The notes beneath the pieces were generated by a model. That model worked only from the letters and a program-made list of their open reading frames with translations. It was not told the DNA's origin and ran no database searches. A DNA stretch of 64,000 nt from Burkholderiales bacterium 67-32 (GTDB taxonomy: Bacteria; Pseudomonadota; Gammaproteobacteria; Burkholderiales; Burkholderiaceae_B), in contig MKUP01000014.1 of NCBI GenBank assembly GCA_001898625.1, forward strand, positions 1 through 64,000, given 5' to 3'. Numbering within the stretch: the first letter of the stretch is position 1; every line of letters starts with the position of its first letter. Below, piece after piece: positions 24,940 through 33,276 of the stretch. Made by a program: the position numbers and the translations under genes.

Positions 24940-25613
24940 AAGTGCTGATCATCGAAGACGAGCGCAAGATCGCCGACTACCTGTACCAGGGCCTGACCGA
25001 GCAGGGCTGGACGGTGGACGTCGCGCACGACGGCATCGACGGCCAGCACCTGGCCGTGCACTACGACTTCGACGTGATCGTGCTGGACGTCATGCTGCCC
25101 GGCCTGAACGGCTTCGACATCCTGCGCTCGTTGCGCGCCGTGAAAGGCACGCCGGTGATCATGCTGACCGCGCGCGACGGCCTCGATGACCGCGTGCGCG
25201 GCCTGCGCGAAGGCGCGGACGACTATCTGGTCAAGCCCTTCTCCTTCATCGAACTGCAGGCGCGCCTGCAGGCGCTCACCCGGCGCGGGCGCGCGCAGGA
25301 ACAGACGCTGCTGCGCGTGGGAGACCTCGCCATCGACCTGATCCGCCGCAAGGTCACGCGCGCGGGGCAGCGCATCGACCTCACGGCCAAGGAATTCGCG
25401 CTGCTGGAACTGCTCGCGCGCCGGCAGGGCGAGATTCTTTCCAAGACCGCTATCGCCGAGCTGGTCTGGGACATGCACTTCGACAGCAACACCAATGTCG
25501 TCGAAGTGGCCGTCAAGCGTCTGCGCGCCAAGGTGGACCTTCCCTTCGGCACCCCGCTCCTGCACACCATACGAGGCATGGGCTACACGCTGGAGGAGCG
25601 CGATGCCACTTGA
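24936..25613 (+). CDS. OmpR-family response regulator, heavy-metal (CusR/IrlR) type
   Basis: 225-aa two-component regulator. The receiver has Asp51 as phosphoacceptor (VIVLDVMLP), the acidic pair ED at residues 7-8, and YLVKPFSFIEL with the conserved Lys. The C-terminal winged helix includes LTAKEFALLELLARRQGEIL and LVWDMHFDSNTNVVEVAVKRL. The opening KVLIIEDERKIADYLYQGL and the wing sequence place it with CusR/CzcR/IrlR. ATGA overlap with the pump gene makes it the fourth gene of the efflux operon. It probably binds the TGACA-TGTCA palindrome at 18933. Confidence 0.94.
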   Translation: MKVLIIEDERKIADYLYQGLTEQGWTVDVAHDGIDGQHLAVHYDFDVIVLDVMLPGLNGFDILRSLRAVKGTPVIMLTARDGLDDRVRGLREGADDYLVKPFSFIELQARLQALTRRGRAQEQTLLRVGDLAIDLIRRKVTRAGQRIDLTAKEFALLELLARRQGEILSKTAIAELVWDMHFDSNTNVVEVAVKRLRAKVDLPFGTPLLHTIRGMGYTLEERDAT

Positions 25614-27036
25614 CGGCGAGCCGGCACCCGCGCGAGCCGACCCGGACGAGGCATCCCGCTCGTGGCCGATTTCCGCGCGCCTCGCGCTGATGTTCGCCGC
25701 CACCGCGGTGGCCATCTTCACGCTGATGGGCGCAGCGCTGTACCGGGTGCTGGACCGCGAGCTGGACCACTACCAGAGCGAACAGATGCAGGGGCGGCTG
25801 GCCGACCTGCGCTACCTGCTGGAACATGGCCGCTCGCCGCAGCTGGCCAGCCGTGCGACGGCCAAGATGGAGGACATGGAGCGCAGCGACCCCCATACCC
25901 GCTACTGGCTGTGGAGCGCCGACCCCCGGTACCGCTACGGCGACGACGCCGAACGCCTGGCGCGGGAGGTCGACCCCGACGGCCGTATCCGCGTGGTGCC
26001 CGACGCGGCCGGCCAGGAGAGCTACGCCATGCTGGGCGCGCAACTGCCCGCCAATGACGTGCGGCCCGCGGTGCAACTGATGATAGGCATGGACGCCGGC
26101 GCCATCGCCGGCACGCTGCGCAACTTCCGTACCGCGCTGATGGCCCTGACGCTGGCCGCGGCGCTGCTGGTGGCGGCGCTGGGCTACTGGATCGCGGTGA
26201 TCGGCCTGAAGCCGCTCAAGCAGCTCTCGGCCGAAGCGCAGCGCATCGGCCGCAACCGCGGCGGCGAGCGCCTGCGCCTGCCCGTCCTTCCCGCGGAACT
26301 GCTCGACCTGGCTGCCTCGTTCAACGCCGCGCTCGATCGGCTCAACACCGCCTACCAGCAACTCGAAACCTTCAACGCCGACGTGGCGCACGAACTGCGC
26401 ACGCCGGTCGCCAACATGATCGGCCAGACCCAGGTGGTGCTGTCGCGCAGCCGCGGCGTGCCCGAACTGCGCGAAGTGCTGCAATCGAACCTGGAAGAAC
26501 TGGAGCGCCTGCGCGGCATCGTGGCGGACATGCTGTTCCTGGCCCGCGCGGAACAGGGCGAGCGCGCGCACGACCTCGTGGCCGTGTCGCTGGCCGGGGA
26601 AATGGGCAAGATCGTCGACTTCTTCGACATGGTGCTGGACGACGCCGGCATGCGGGTCCAGGTACAGGGCGACGCGCAGGTGCGCGTCCAGACGCCGCTC
26701 CTGCGCCGGGCACTCAGCAACCTGCTGCAGAACGCCATCCAGCATTCCCTGGGCAGCAGGCTGATCTCCGTCCGGATCAGCCTGCGCGACGGCGCGATGG
26801 CCGAACTGGCGATCTCCAATGCCAGCGATCCGATTTCATCCGAGCAACTGCGGCACCTGTTCGACCGCTTCTATCGCGTGGACGACGCGCGCCACAACAG
26901 CGGCGAAAGCCACGGCCTCGGACTGGCCATCGTCAAGGCGATCGCCGCCATGCATGCCGGCGACGTACTCGTGAGCCAGGCCAACGGACTGGTCACCATC
27001 ACCCTGCGCCTGCCCGTGGCGGCGTCGCCGCCTTAA
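25603..27036 (+). CDS. Sensor histidine kinase, heavy-metal (CusS) type
   Basis: 477-aa inner-membrane kinase. Two membrane segments (LALMFAATAVAIFTLMGAAL and TALMALTLAAALLVAALGYW) flank a periplasmic domain of about 120 residues. A HAMP linker follows (GLKPLKQLSAEAQRI), then the H-box with His263 (FNADVAHELRTPVANMIG), the N-box NLLQNAIQHS and the G-box ESHGLGLAIVKAIAAMH. The start overlaps the regulator gene by 11 bp. CusS-like kinases sense metals or envelope signals. With an HAE1 pump the signal may instead be a toxic organic compound. The periplasmic domain has no obvious Cys/His metal cluster. Confidence 0.93.
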   Translation: MPLDGEPAPARADPDEASRSWPISARLALMFAATAVAIFTLMGAALYRVLDRELDHYQSEQMQGRLADLRYLLEHGRSPQLASRATAKMEDMERSDPHTRYWLWSADPRYRYGDDAERLAREVDPDGRIRVVPDAAGQESYAMLGAQLPANDVRPAVQLMIGMDAGAIAGTLRNFRTALMALTLAAALLVAALGYWIAVIGLKPLKQLSAEAQRIGRNRGGERLRLPVLPAELLDLAASFNAALDRLNTAYQQLETFNADVAHELRTPVANMIGQTQVVLSRSRGVPELREVLQSNLEELERLRGIVADMLFLARAEQGERAHDLVAVSLAGEMGKIVDFFDMVLDDAGMRVQVQGDAQVRVQTPLLRRALSNLLQNAIQHSLGSRLISVRISLRDGAMAELAISNASDPISSEQLRHLFDRFYRVDDARHNSGESHGLGLAIVKAIAAMHAGDVLVSQANGLVTITLRLPVAASPP

Positions 27037-27138
27037 GGTTGGCCTAAGCCGGCGGCCGGAGAATGGATCCGTCATCGAGCAGTTCCTCAATCAAGGCTTG
27101 CGACTTTTGCCTGTGCCCGGCGCACGAGGAGGTTCACC

Positions 27139-27537
27139 ATGAAGACGACCACGTTGCTTCAAACCGCAGCCGAACGCAACACGCGCGGCGCGCGGAAATG
27201 GCCGGGGCATGCCGCCGCGGCACTGCTGGGCGCAGCGCTCCTTGGCGGCTGTGCCGTCGTGCCGGCCCCCGGCTACGACTACGAATACGGCGACGTGGTG
27301 ACCGCCAACGTCGCGCCGCCCGTACCCTACGTCGAGGCCGTTCCCGTGGCGCCGTTCGTCGGCGCCGTCTGGGTGGGCGGCTACTGGGACTGGGCGGGCG
27401 GCCGCCATGTCTGGTATCCGGGACACTATGAGCATCCGCGGCCCGGCTGGTCCTATCGCCAGCCGGGCTGGACCCACGGATCCGGCGGGCAATGGACGCT
27501 GCACCGCGGCGGATGGATGCACGGTCCCCGCCGCTGA
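27139..27537 (+). CDS. YXWGXW-repeat lipoprotein
   Basis: 132-aa predicted lipoprotein. The signal peptide ends LLGGCAVVPAPG. The rest is rich in Tyr, Trp, Gly and His, with WVGGYWDWAGGRHVWYPGHY followed by WSYRQPGWTHG, the pattern of YXWGXW repeat proteins found in many proteobacterial envelopes. AGGAGG precedes the ATG. It lies 102 bp after the sensor kinase gene and could be a sixth efflux-operon gene or separate. Function is unknown; a surface or outer-membrane role fits the composition. Confidence 0.75.
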   Translation: MKTTTLLQTAAERNTRGARKWPGHAAAALLGAALLGGCAVVPAPGYDYEYGDVVTANVAPPVPYVEAVPVAPFVGAVWVGGYWDWAGGRHVWYPGHYEHPRPGWSYRQPGWTHGSGGQWTLHRGGWMHGPRR

Positions 27538-27552
27538 CAGGCGGGCCCGGCG

Positions 27553-28527
27553 TCAAGCCGCGTCGATGCGCACCTTGCCCGAACGGACCAGATCGGACAC
27601 CGCCTTGACCTCGGCCAGCAGGCTTTTTTCGAGGTCCGTGGGCGCGCCGCCAACGGGAATGAAGCCTTGCTCCACCAGTTTGCCGCGCACCTCCCCATCG
27701 GTCAGCGCCTGGTTGATCGCCCGGTTGAGCCCGCCTATCGCCGCCGCCGCGGTGCCCGCCGCGACATAGGTGCCGAAGGCGATCTCGGCCACGAAGTCCG
27801 CGATGCCCGCCTCCGCCACGGTGGGCACGTCGGGCAGGCGATCCAGCCGGTCGGCGCTGGTGACCGCCAGCGCGCGCAGGCGGCCGGACTTCACGTGCTG
27901 CTCGGCCGCCGCCACCGTCGCGAACACCAACTGGATCTGGCCGCCCAGCAGGTCCGTCATCATCGGCCCCGTGCCGCGATACGGTACGTGCAGGATGTCG
28001 ATGCCGACCTGAGAACGGAAGCGCTCCGTCGCCAGGTGCTGCGGCGTGGCATTGCCCGGCGAACCGAAGGTCAGCGTGCCAGGCTTGCTCTTGGCCAGTT
28101 GCACGAACTCGCCCAGCGTCTTCGCCGGCACACCGGGATTGACCGCGACGAGATAAGGCGAACGGGCGATCATGCATACCGGCGCCAGTTCCGCGCCGAT
28201 CTGCGACAACGGACGGCTGTAGTAGCGCACGGACGGCACCAGCCCCGAGAACAGCAGCGTGTTGCCGTCGCGATCGGACTTGGCCACGTACTCGGCGCCG
28301 ACGATGCCGCTGGCCCCGGGCTTGTTCTCGACCACGACCGGCCGGCCCAGCAGCTTTTCCAGCCGGTAGCCGATCGCGCGTCCCAGCACGTCGGTCCCGC
28401 CGCCGGGCGGAAACGGCACCACCACGTGCAGCGGCACGCTGCCGCCCGCGCCCTGCGCGTGCCCCTTCCCCAGGTAGGCCGAGGACGCCAGCGCGGCCAT
28501 CGCGCCCAGCATGTGTCTGCGTTGCAT
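27553..28527 (-). CDS. Bug-type tripartite tricarboxylate transporter binding protein
   Basis: 324-aa periplasmic receptor of the Bug family, distinct from the one at 10337. It has a signal peptide (MLGAMAALASSAYLGKGHAQ), then HVVVPFPPGGGTDVLGRA, VENKPGASGIVGAEYVAKS, VPYRGTGPMMTDLLGGQ and ALAVTSADRLDRLPDVPTVAE. AAGGAG lies seven bases before the ATG. It is the last gene of the DUF1185-hydrolase-Bug operon, 34 bp after the hydrolase gene, so it probably binds a precursor metabolised by those enzymes. Confidence 0.92.
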   Translation of the reverse strand: MQRRHMLGAMAALASSAYLGKGHAQGAGGSVPLHVVVPFPPGGGTDVLGRAIGYRLEKLLGRPVVVENKPGASGIVGAEYVAKSDRDGNTLLFSGLVPSVRYYSRPLSQIGAELAPVCMIARSPYLVAVNPGVPAKTLGEFVQLAKSKPGTLTFGSPGNATPQHLATERFRSQVGIDILHVPYRGTGPMMTDLLGGQIQLVFATVAAAEQHVKSGRLRALAVTSADRLDRLPDVPTVAEAGIADFVAEIAFGTYVAAGTAAAAIGGLNRAINQALTDGEVRGKLVEQGFIPVGGAPTDLEKSLLAEVKAVSDLVRSGKVRIDAA

Positions 28528-28561
28528 GTCTTGTCTCCTTGCTTGGTATGGTGCGGGCCGC

Positions 28562-29353
28562 TCAGGCGGCCCGGCGCGTACCGCCGGGCCCCAGGAAGTC
28601 CCTGAGCGCCGCCGCGGCAGCCGTCACGCCCTCCACGGGCAACATGTGCTTCTGTCCCGGCACGATCCGCAGCGCGGCGTGGGGAATGGCCCTGGCCAGT
28701 TCCTCCGCCATGCGGGGCGTGGAGCCGGTATCTTGTTCACCCGTCAGCACCAGGGCCGGACAGCGGACCAGCGGCGCCGCCTCGGGCAGGACGCCATCCG
28801 CGCCGGCGAAGATGCGATAGGCCGCCAGGAAATCCTCGCGCCGGTTGGCCAGCAGACGCTGCCGGATCGCCTCGACACGGTCCGGCACCGCTTCGACGAA
28901 GGCGGGCGAGAACCAGCGCTCGACGGATGCCTGCGCGCCCTCCGCCTCGTCCCCGCCCTCGGCCTGCTCCAGCCGTGCCCGCACCGCGCGGCGCTCGGCT
29001 TCGGTACGGCGAAAGACCGTGCTCATCAGCACCAGCTTCCCCACTTCGCCAGGATGGCACGCAGCGAAACGCCCCGCCACCAGCCCGCCCATCGAATATC
29101 CCACCACGCAGGGCTGGCGCAAGCCCTCCGCGCGCAGCACCTCGCCCAGTTGCGCCACGTACCGGTCCAGCCCTACCTCGCCCGCCGGCAAGGGCGTGCC
29201 GCCGTGTCCCAGCATGTCATAGCGGATCAACTCGAACTCGCCGCCCAGCGCCCGCGCCAGTTCGTCCCACATGCCCAGGTCCAGGCCCACGCCGTGGATC
29301 AGGACGACGGGCGTCCCCGTACCGCTGCGGACCACGCGGGTCGGCCAGGTCAC
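28562..29353 (-). CDS. Alpha/beta hydrolase (enol-lactonase-like)
   Basis: 263-aa hydrolase with HGVGLDLGMWDELARAL (oxyanion region), the nucleophile elbow GYSMGGLVAGRFA, acid in LTGEQDTGSTP and His in PGQKHMLPVEG. The overall pattern recalls 3-oxoadipate enol-lactonase (PcaD) and related carboxylic ester hydrolases. The GTG at 29353 overlaps the DUF1185 stop as GTGA and has GGAGG four bases upstream. The frame runs on far upstream but only as a shadow of the neighbouring gene. No other protocatechuate-branch gene is adjacent, so a PcaD assignment is not made. Confidence 0.87.
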   Translation of the reverse strand: MTWPTRVVRSGTGTPVVLIHGVGLDLGMWDELARALGGEFELIRYDMLGHGGTPLPAGEVGLDRYVAQLGEVLRAEGLRQPCVVGYSMGGLVAGRFAACHPGEVGKLVLMSTVFRRTEAERRAVRARLEQAEGGDEAEGAQASVERWFSPAFVEAVPDRVEAIRQRLLANRREDFLAAYRIFAGADGVLPEAAPLVRCPALVLTGEQDTGSTPRMAEELARAIPHAALRIVPGQKHMLPVEGVTAAAAALRDFLGPGGTRRAA

Positions 29354-29952
29354 GAGGCCTCCTTCCCGGCCGGGTCCAGGCCCATCTCGCGCATGTCCTG
29401 GTAGCGGTCGCCGATACGGTGGTGCGGCCGGCCGCCCACGCTGGCGCCCAGCGCGACGACGACTTCGTCCGCCGCCGGCGCATCGGCGATGGTGGTCTGC
29501 ACCGTCAGGTAATGGGACCGCATCCCCTCGTCGTTCTTGTGCATCATCGGCACGACGATGGGACATCCCATCGCGCCGCGCGAGTTGGTGAAACTCAGGT
29601 AGCTCGTGCCGCCCACCGCGTTCCGGTACTTGTTCCCGAACCGCAGCGTATGGATCAGCGCCGAGGCATGCTCGACCTCGCCATCGGCGCCGACCACGGC
29701 GGCCTTGCCATAGCCCTCCACGCGATCGCCGGATCCCGTGTACTTCAGGATTTCCCCGACCAGCAGGTCGCCCAGCGGCGGCGCGATGCGCAGGATCTCC
29801 GGCCGCAGGTCCTCGGTAAAGGGCTTGCCCGCCCACGGATTCTTCAGGACCGCGGCGCTCAGCACCATCAGCAGGGGCCGCCCGGCCTTCCTGCCCCCTT
29901 CCACCCGCGTTTCCTCGACATACGAAACGACCTTGCGCACTTCCAGCGTCAT
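29350..29952 (-). CDS. DUF1185 (amino acid synthesis family) protein
   Basis: 200-aa member of the DUF1185/AA_synth family. Visible conserved blocks are RKVVSYVEETRVEGG, KNPWAGKPFTEDLRPEI, GYGKAAVVGADGEVEHASAL, GTSYLSFTNSRGAMGCPIVV and VALGASVGGRPHHRIGDRYQD. AGGAGGT lies just before the ATG at 29952. Family members are abundant in Bordetella-like genomes beside Bug and amidohydrolase genes, but no reaction is established to my knowledge. It heads an operon divergent from a LysR regulator, which probably controls it. Confidence 0.8.
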   Translation of the reverse strand: MTLEVRKVVSYVEETRVEGGRKAGRPLLMVLSAAVLKNPWAGKPFTEDLRPEILRIAPPLGDLLVGEILKYTGSGDRVEGYGKAAVVGADGEVEHASALIHTLRFGNKYRNAVGGTSYLSFTNSRGAMGCPIVVPMMHKNDEGMRSHYLTVQTTIADAPAADEVVVALGASVGGRPHHRIGDRYQDMREMGLDPAGKEAS

Positions 29953-30025
29953 GCGACCTCCTTCTTGTCCTGGGGACATGGTCGCCATGGCGTCGCCTTT
30001 TGCCAAGCCAAATTTGTGGAAATAA

Positions 30026-30044
30026 AATTCGGAAAACCTGAATT
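30026..30044. promoter_or_regulatory. LysR-type operator between the DUF1185 operon and its regulator
   Basis: AATTC and GAATT separated by nine bases (30026-30044), containing TTCGG-AAAAC-CTGAA, a T-N11-A type LysR box. It lies in the 102-bp divergent gap between the DUF1185 gene (start 29952) and the LysR gene (start 30055), about 10 bp before the latter, suiting negative autoregulation and control of the operon. Confidence 0.5.
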
Positions 30045-30054
30045 TCCAGCCAGC

Positions 30055-30963
30055 ATGGACCCCTTCAAGATCCAGCACCTGCGGCAGTTCGTAGCCGCCG
30101 TCGACAGCGGCAGCTTCCTCGCGGCCGCCCAGGCCACCTTCCGTTCCCAGGCCGCCGTCTCCGCCGCCATGGGCGATCTGGAACGCCAGGTGGGCGCGCC
30201 CCTGTTCGAGCCCGGCAAGCGGGCCCGCCCCACGCCGTTGGGATGGAGCCTGCTCCCCTTGTTCCGCGAACTGCTGGCGATACACGACCGCGTCCGGCTG
30301 GAAGCCAACGAACTGGCGCAGGCGCGCCACGGCTCGGTGTCGCTGGCGGTCATGCCTTCGCTGGCGGATGAATGGCTGCCCGACATCCTGGACCGCTACA
30401 CCCGCCAGTTCCCCCAGGTCCGCTTGCGCGCCATCGACATGCCCTCGCAGGCGGTGCGCCAACTGGTCCTGAGCGGCGAAGTCGACATCGGCATCGCCGG
30501 CCTCCTGGCCGACGAACCCCGGCTGGATTTCCTGCCCATCGCGCGCGACGAATTCGGCATCATCTGCCCACCCTCGCACCGCCTGGCCGGACGGCGCAAG
30601 CCCGTGGACTGGAACGAACTCCAGGGCGAACGCCTGATCGCCAACGCCACCTTCGAAGCGCTGCGCCACCCCGACATCCCGCCATGGGTGGCCACGCCCG
30701 GCATGACCGTCACCAACCGGACCTCGCTCATCGCCAGCGTCCGCTCGGGCCTGGGCATCACCATCCTCCCCACCCTGGCCCGCCCGGCGCGCCGCCACAA
30801 ACTGGCCTTCGTCCGCCTGCACCGCCCCGTCATCGCCCGCACCGTCGGCCTGGTCACCCGCCCCGGCCAGAGCCTCTCCCCCGCCGCCCGCCACATGTAC
30901 GAGCTGCTGGTCGAACTGATGCGCGAGCTGGCCACCGACAAGGGCGGCGAGCTTCTCCCCTGA
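30055..30963 (+). CDS. LysR-family transcriptional regulator
   Basis: 302-aa LysR regulator. The winged helix at residues 5-65 reads HLRQFVAAVDSGSFLAAAQ and FRSQAAVSAAMGDLERQVGAPLF (written in two parts; the second is the recognition helix). The co-inducer domain follows (GSVSLAVMPSLADEWLP, LVLSGEVDIGIAGLL, SGLGITILPTLARPA). It is divergent from the DUF1185-hydrolase-Bug operon, the usual position of its target. The inducer is unknown. An acetyltransferase gene follows 12 bp later. Confidence 0.9.
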   Translation: MDPFKIQHLRQFVAAVDSGSFLAAAQATFRSQAAVSAAMGDLERQVGAPLFEPGKRARPTPLGWSLLPLFRELLAIHDRVRLEANELAQARHGSVSLAVMPSLADEWLPDILDRYTRQFPQVRLRAIDMPSQAVRQLVLSGEVDIGIAGLLADEPRLDFLPIARDEFGIICPPSHRLAGRRKPVDWNELQGERLIANATFEALRHPDIPPWVATPGMTVTNRTSLIASVRSGLGITILPTLARPARRHKLAFVRLHRPVIARTVGLVTRPGQSLSPAARHMYELLVELMRELATDKGGELLP

Positions 30964-30975
30964 TATGCTGTCGCC

Positions 30976-31464
30976 ATGCTGATCCGCCCCGCCACCCCGC
31001 AGGACCGCCCCGCCATCTGGTCCATCATCGGCCCGGTCATCCGCGCCGGCGAAACCTACACGCTGGACCCCGCCCAGGGAGAAAGCGAAGCCCTGGCCTA
31101 TTGGCTGGGCCCCGACAAGGAAACCTTCGTCGCCGAGGAAGACGGCACGATCCTGGGCACCTACTACCTGCGCCCCAACCAGGCCGGCGGCGGCAGCCAC
31201 GTCTGCAACTGCGGCTACATGACCGCGGCCAACGCCACGGGCCGCGGCATCGCCCGGCGCATGGCCGAACACTCCCTGGCCCACGCCCGCACCCGAGGCT
31301 ACCGCGCCATGCAATTCAACTTCGTGGTCAGCACCAACGACAGCGCCGTGCGCCTCTGGCAATCGCTAGGCTTCCAAACCGTCGGCCGCCTCCCCCGCGC
31401 CTTCCACCACCCCACCCAAGGCTACGTAGACGCCCTAGTCATGTTCCACCCCCTCGACCACTAA
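30976..31464 (+). CDS. GNAT-family N-acetyltransferase
   Basis: 162-aa acetyltransferase: IRPATPQDRPAIWSIIGPV at the N-terminus, the acetyl-CoA loop MTAANATGRGIARRMAEHS, and MQFNFVVSTNDSAVRLWQSL with GFQTVGRLPRAF at the end. This is the pattern of small phosphinothricin-acetyltransferase-like GNATs. The substrate is not predictable. It lies 12 bp after the LysR gene and converges with ilvC. Confidence 0.88.
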   Translation: MLIRPATPQDRPAIWSIIGPVIRAGETYTLDPAQGESEALAYWLGPDKETFVAEEDGTILGTYYLRPNQAGGGSHVCNCGYMTAANATGRGIARRMAEHSLAHARTRGYRAMQFNFVVSTNDSAVRLWQSLGFQTVGRLPRAFHHPTQGYVDALVMFHPLDH

Positions 31465-31469
31465 CCCCC

Positions 31470-31502
31470 AAAAAGAAAAACCCCCACGCAAGCGTGAGGG
31501 TT
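31470..31502 (-). terminator. Rho-independent terminator downstream of ilvC
   Basis: On the minus strand the stem CCCTCACGC, TT, GCGTGGGGG (31481-31500) is followed by TTTTTCTTTTT. It lies after ilvC and its repeat element and should end the ilvIHC transcript. It also sits at the 3' end of the convergent acetyltransferase gene. Confidence 0.8.
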
Positions 31503-31510
31503 CAAACTCC

Positions 31511-31586
31511 AGGATGCGGTGGATCCGGCTTTGCCGGTCCACCCGCATCGCCCCCTGGGGGGCGCGCGCAAGCGCGTAGGGGGGGG
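31511..31586 (-). repeat. Stop-codon-linked repeat, copy 2 (short)
   Basis: One base after the ilvC stop codon (minus strand) the repeat starts CCCCCCCCTACGCGCTTGCG. It ends with a long stem built on GATGCGG-TGGACCGGC and GCCGGATCCA-CCGCATC. The same stem sequence appears in copy 4. Confidence 0.85.
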
Positions 31587-31587
31587 T

Positions 31588-32637
<1,050 letters not shown>

Positions 32638-32698
32638 TCAAAATTCAAAAAAACACAACCGCCCCCACCCCAACCCCGAAGTAAAAAACCTCCGGAAC

Positions 32699-32775
32699 CC
32701 AGGGCACAGCGGATCCGGCTCCGCCGGTCCGCCAGTGCCGCCCCCTGGGGGGCGCGCGTAAGCGCGTAGGGGGGG
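32699..32775 (-). repeat. Stop-codon-linked repeat, copy 3 (short)
   Basis: Directly abuts the ilvH stop codon (0 bp). On the minus strand it reads CCCCCCCTACGCGCTTACGC, then the stem GCGGACCGGCGG with CCGGATCCGCTGTGCCCTGG. It separates ilvH from ilvC, and so sits inside the presumed operon. Confidence 0.85.
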
Positions 32776-33267
32776 TTAGATTTTTAATACCCGTTCGCCA
32801 CGACCCACGCCGCAGCTGCCGGTGCGCACCGTTTCAAGAATGCTGGCACGATCCAGCGCCTCGATGAAGGCGTCCAGCTTGCCCTTGTCGCCGGTCAGTT
32901 CGACGGTATAACTCTTGTCGGTCACGTCGACGATATGGCCGCGGAAAATATCGACCATCCGCTTCATTTCCTCGCGTTCCTTGCCCACCGCGCGCACCTT
33001 GATCAGCATCAGTTCGCGTTCGATGTGCGGCGCCTCGGTCAGGTCCACCACCTTGACCACCTCGACCAGGCGGTTCAGGTGCTTGGTGATCTGCTCGATG
33101 ACGTCGTCGGAGCCCGAGGTGACGATGGTCATGCGCGAAAGCGTGGCATCTTCGGTCGGGGCGACGGTCAGGGTCTCGATGTTGTAGCCGCGGGCCGAGA
33201 AAAGTCCGACCACCCGGGAAAGTGCGCCGGCTTCGTTCTCCAGGAGCACGGATATGGCATGTCTCAT
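32776..33267 (-). CDS. ilvH: Acetolactate synthase small (regulatory) subunit
   Basis: 163-aa regulatory subunit. The N-terminal ACT domain (AISVLLENEAGALSRVVGLF, RGYNIETLTVAPTED) binds valine, and the C-terminal domain (REEMKRMVDIFRGHIVDVT) contacts the catalytic subunit. Length is standard for IlvH. It begins nine bases after the ilvI stop with AAGGAG upstream, so the two subunits are co-translated. A repeat element follows its stop immediately. Confidence 0.97.
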   Translation of the reverse strand: MRHAISVLLENEAGALSRVVGLFSARGYNIETLTVAPTEDATLSRMTIVTSGSDDVIEQITKHLNRLVEVVKVVDLTEAPHIERELMLIKVRAVGKEREEMKRMVDIFRGHIVDVTDKSYTVELTGDKGKLDAFIEALDRASILETVRTGSCGVGRGERVLKI

Positions 33268-33276
33268 GTGCGCTCC

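Noticed and set aside
28562..29353. Naming the hydrolase pcaD
   Set aside because: The fold pattern fits, but no protocatechuate or catechol pathway gene is adjacent and key specificity residues cannot be judged.
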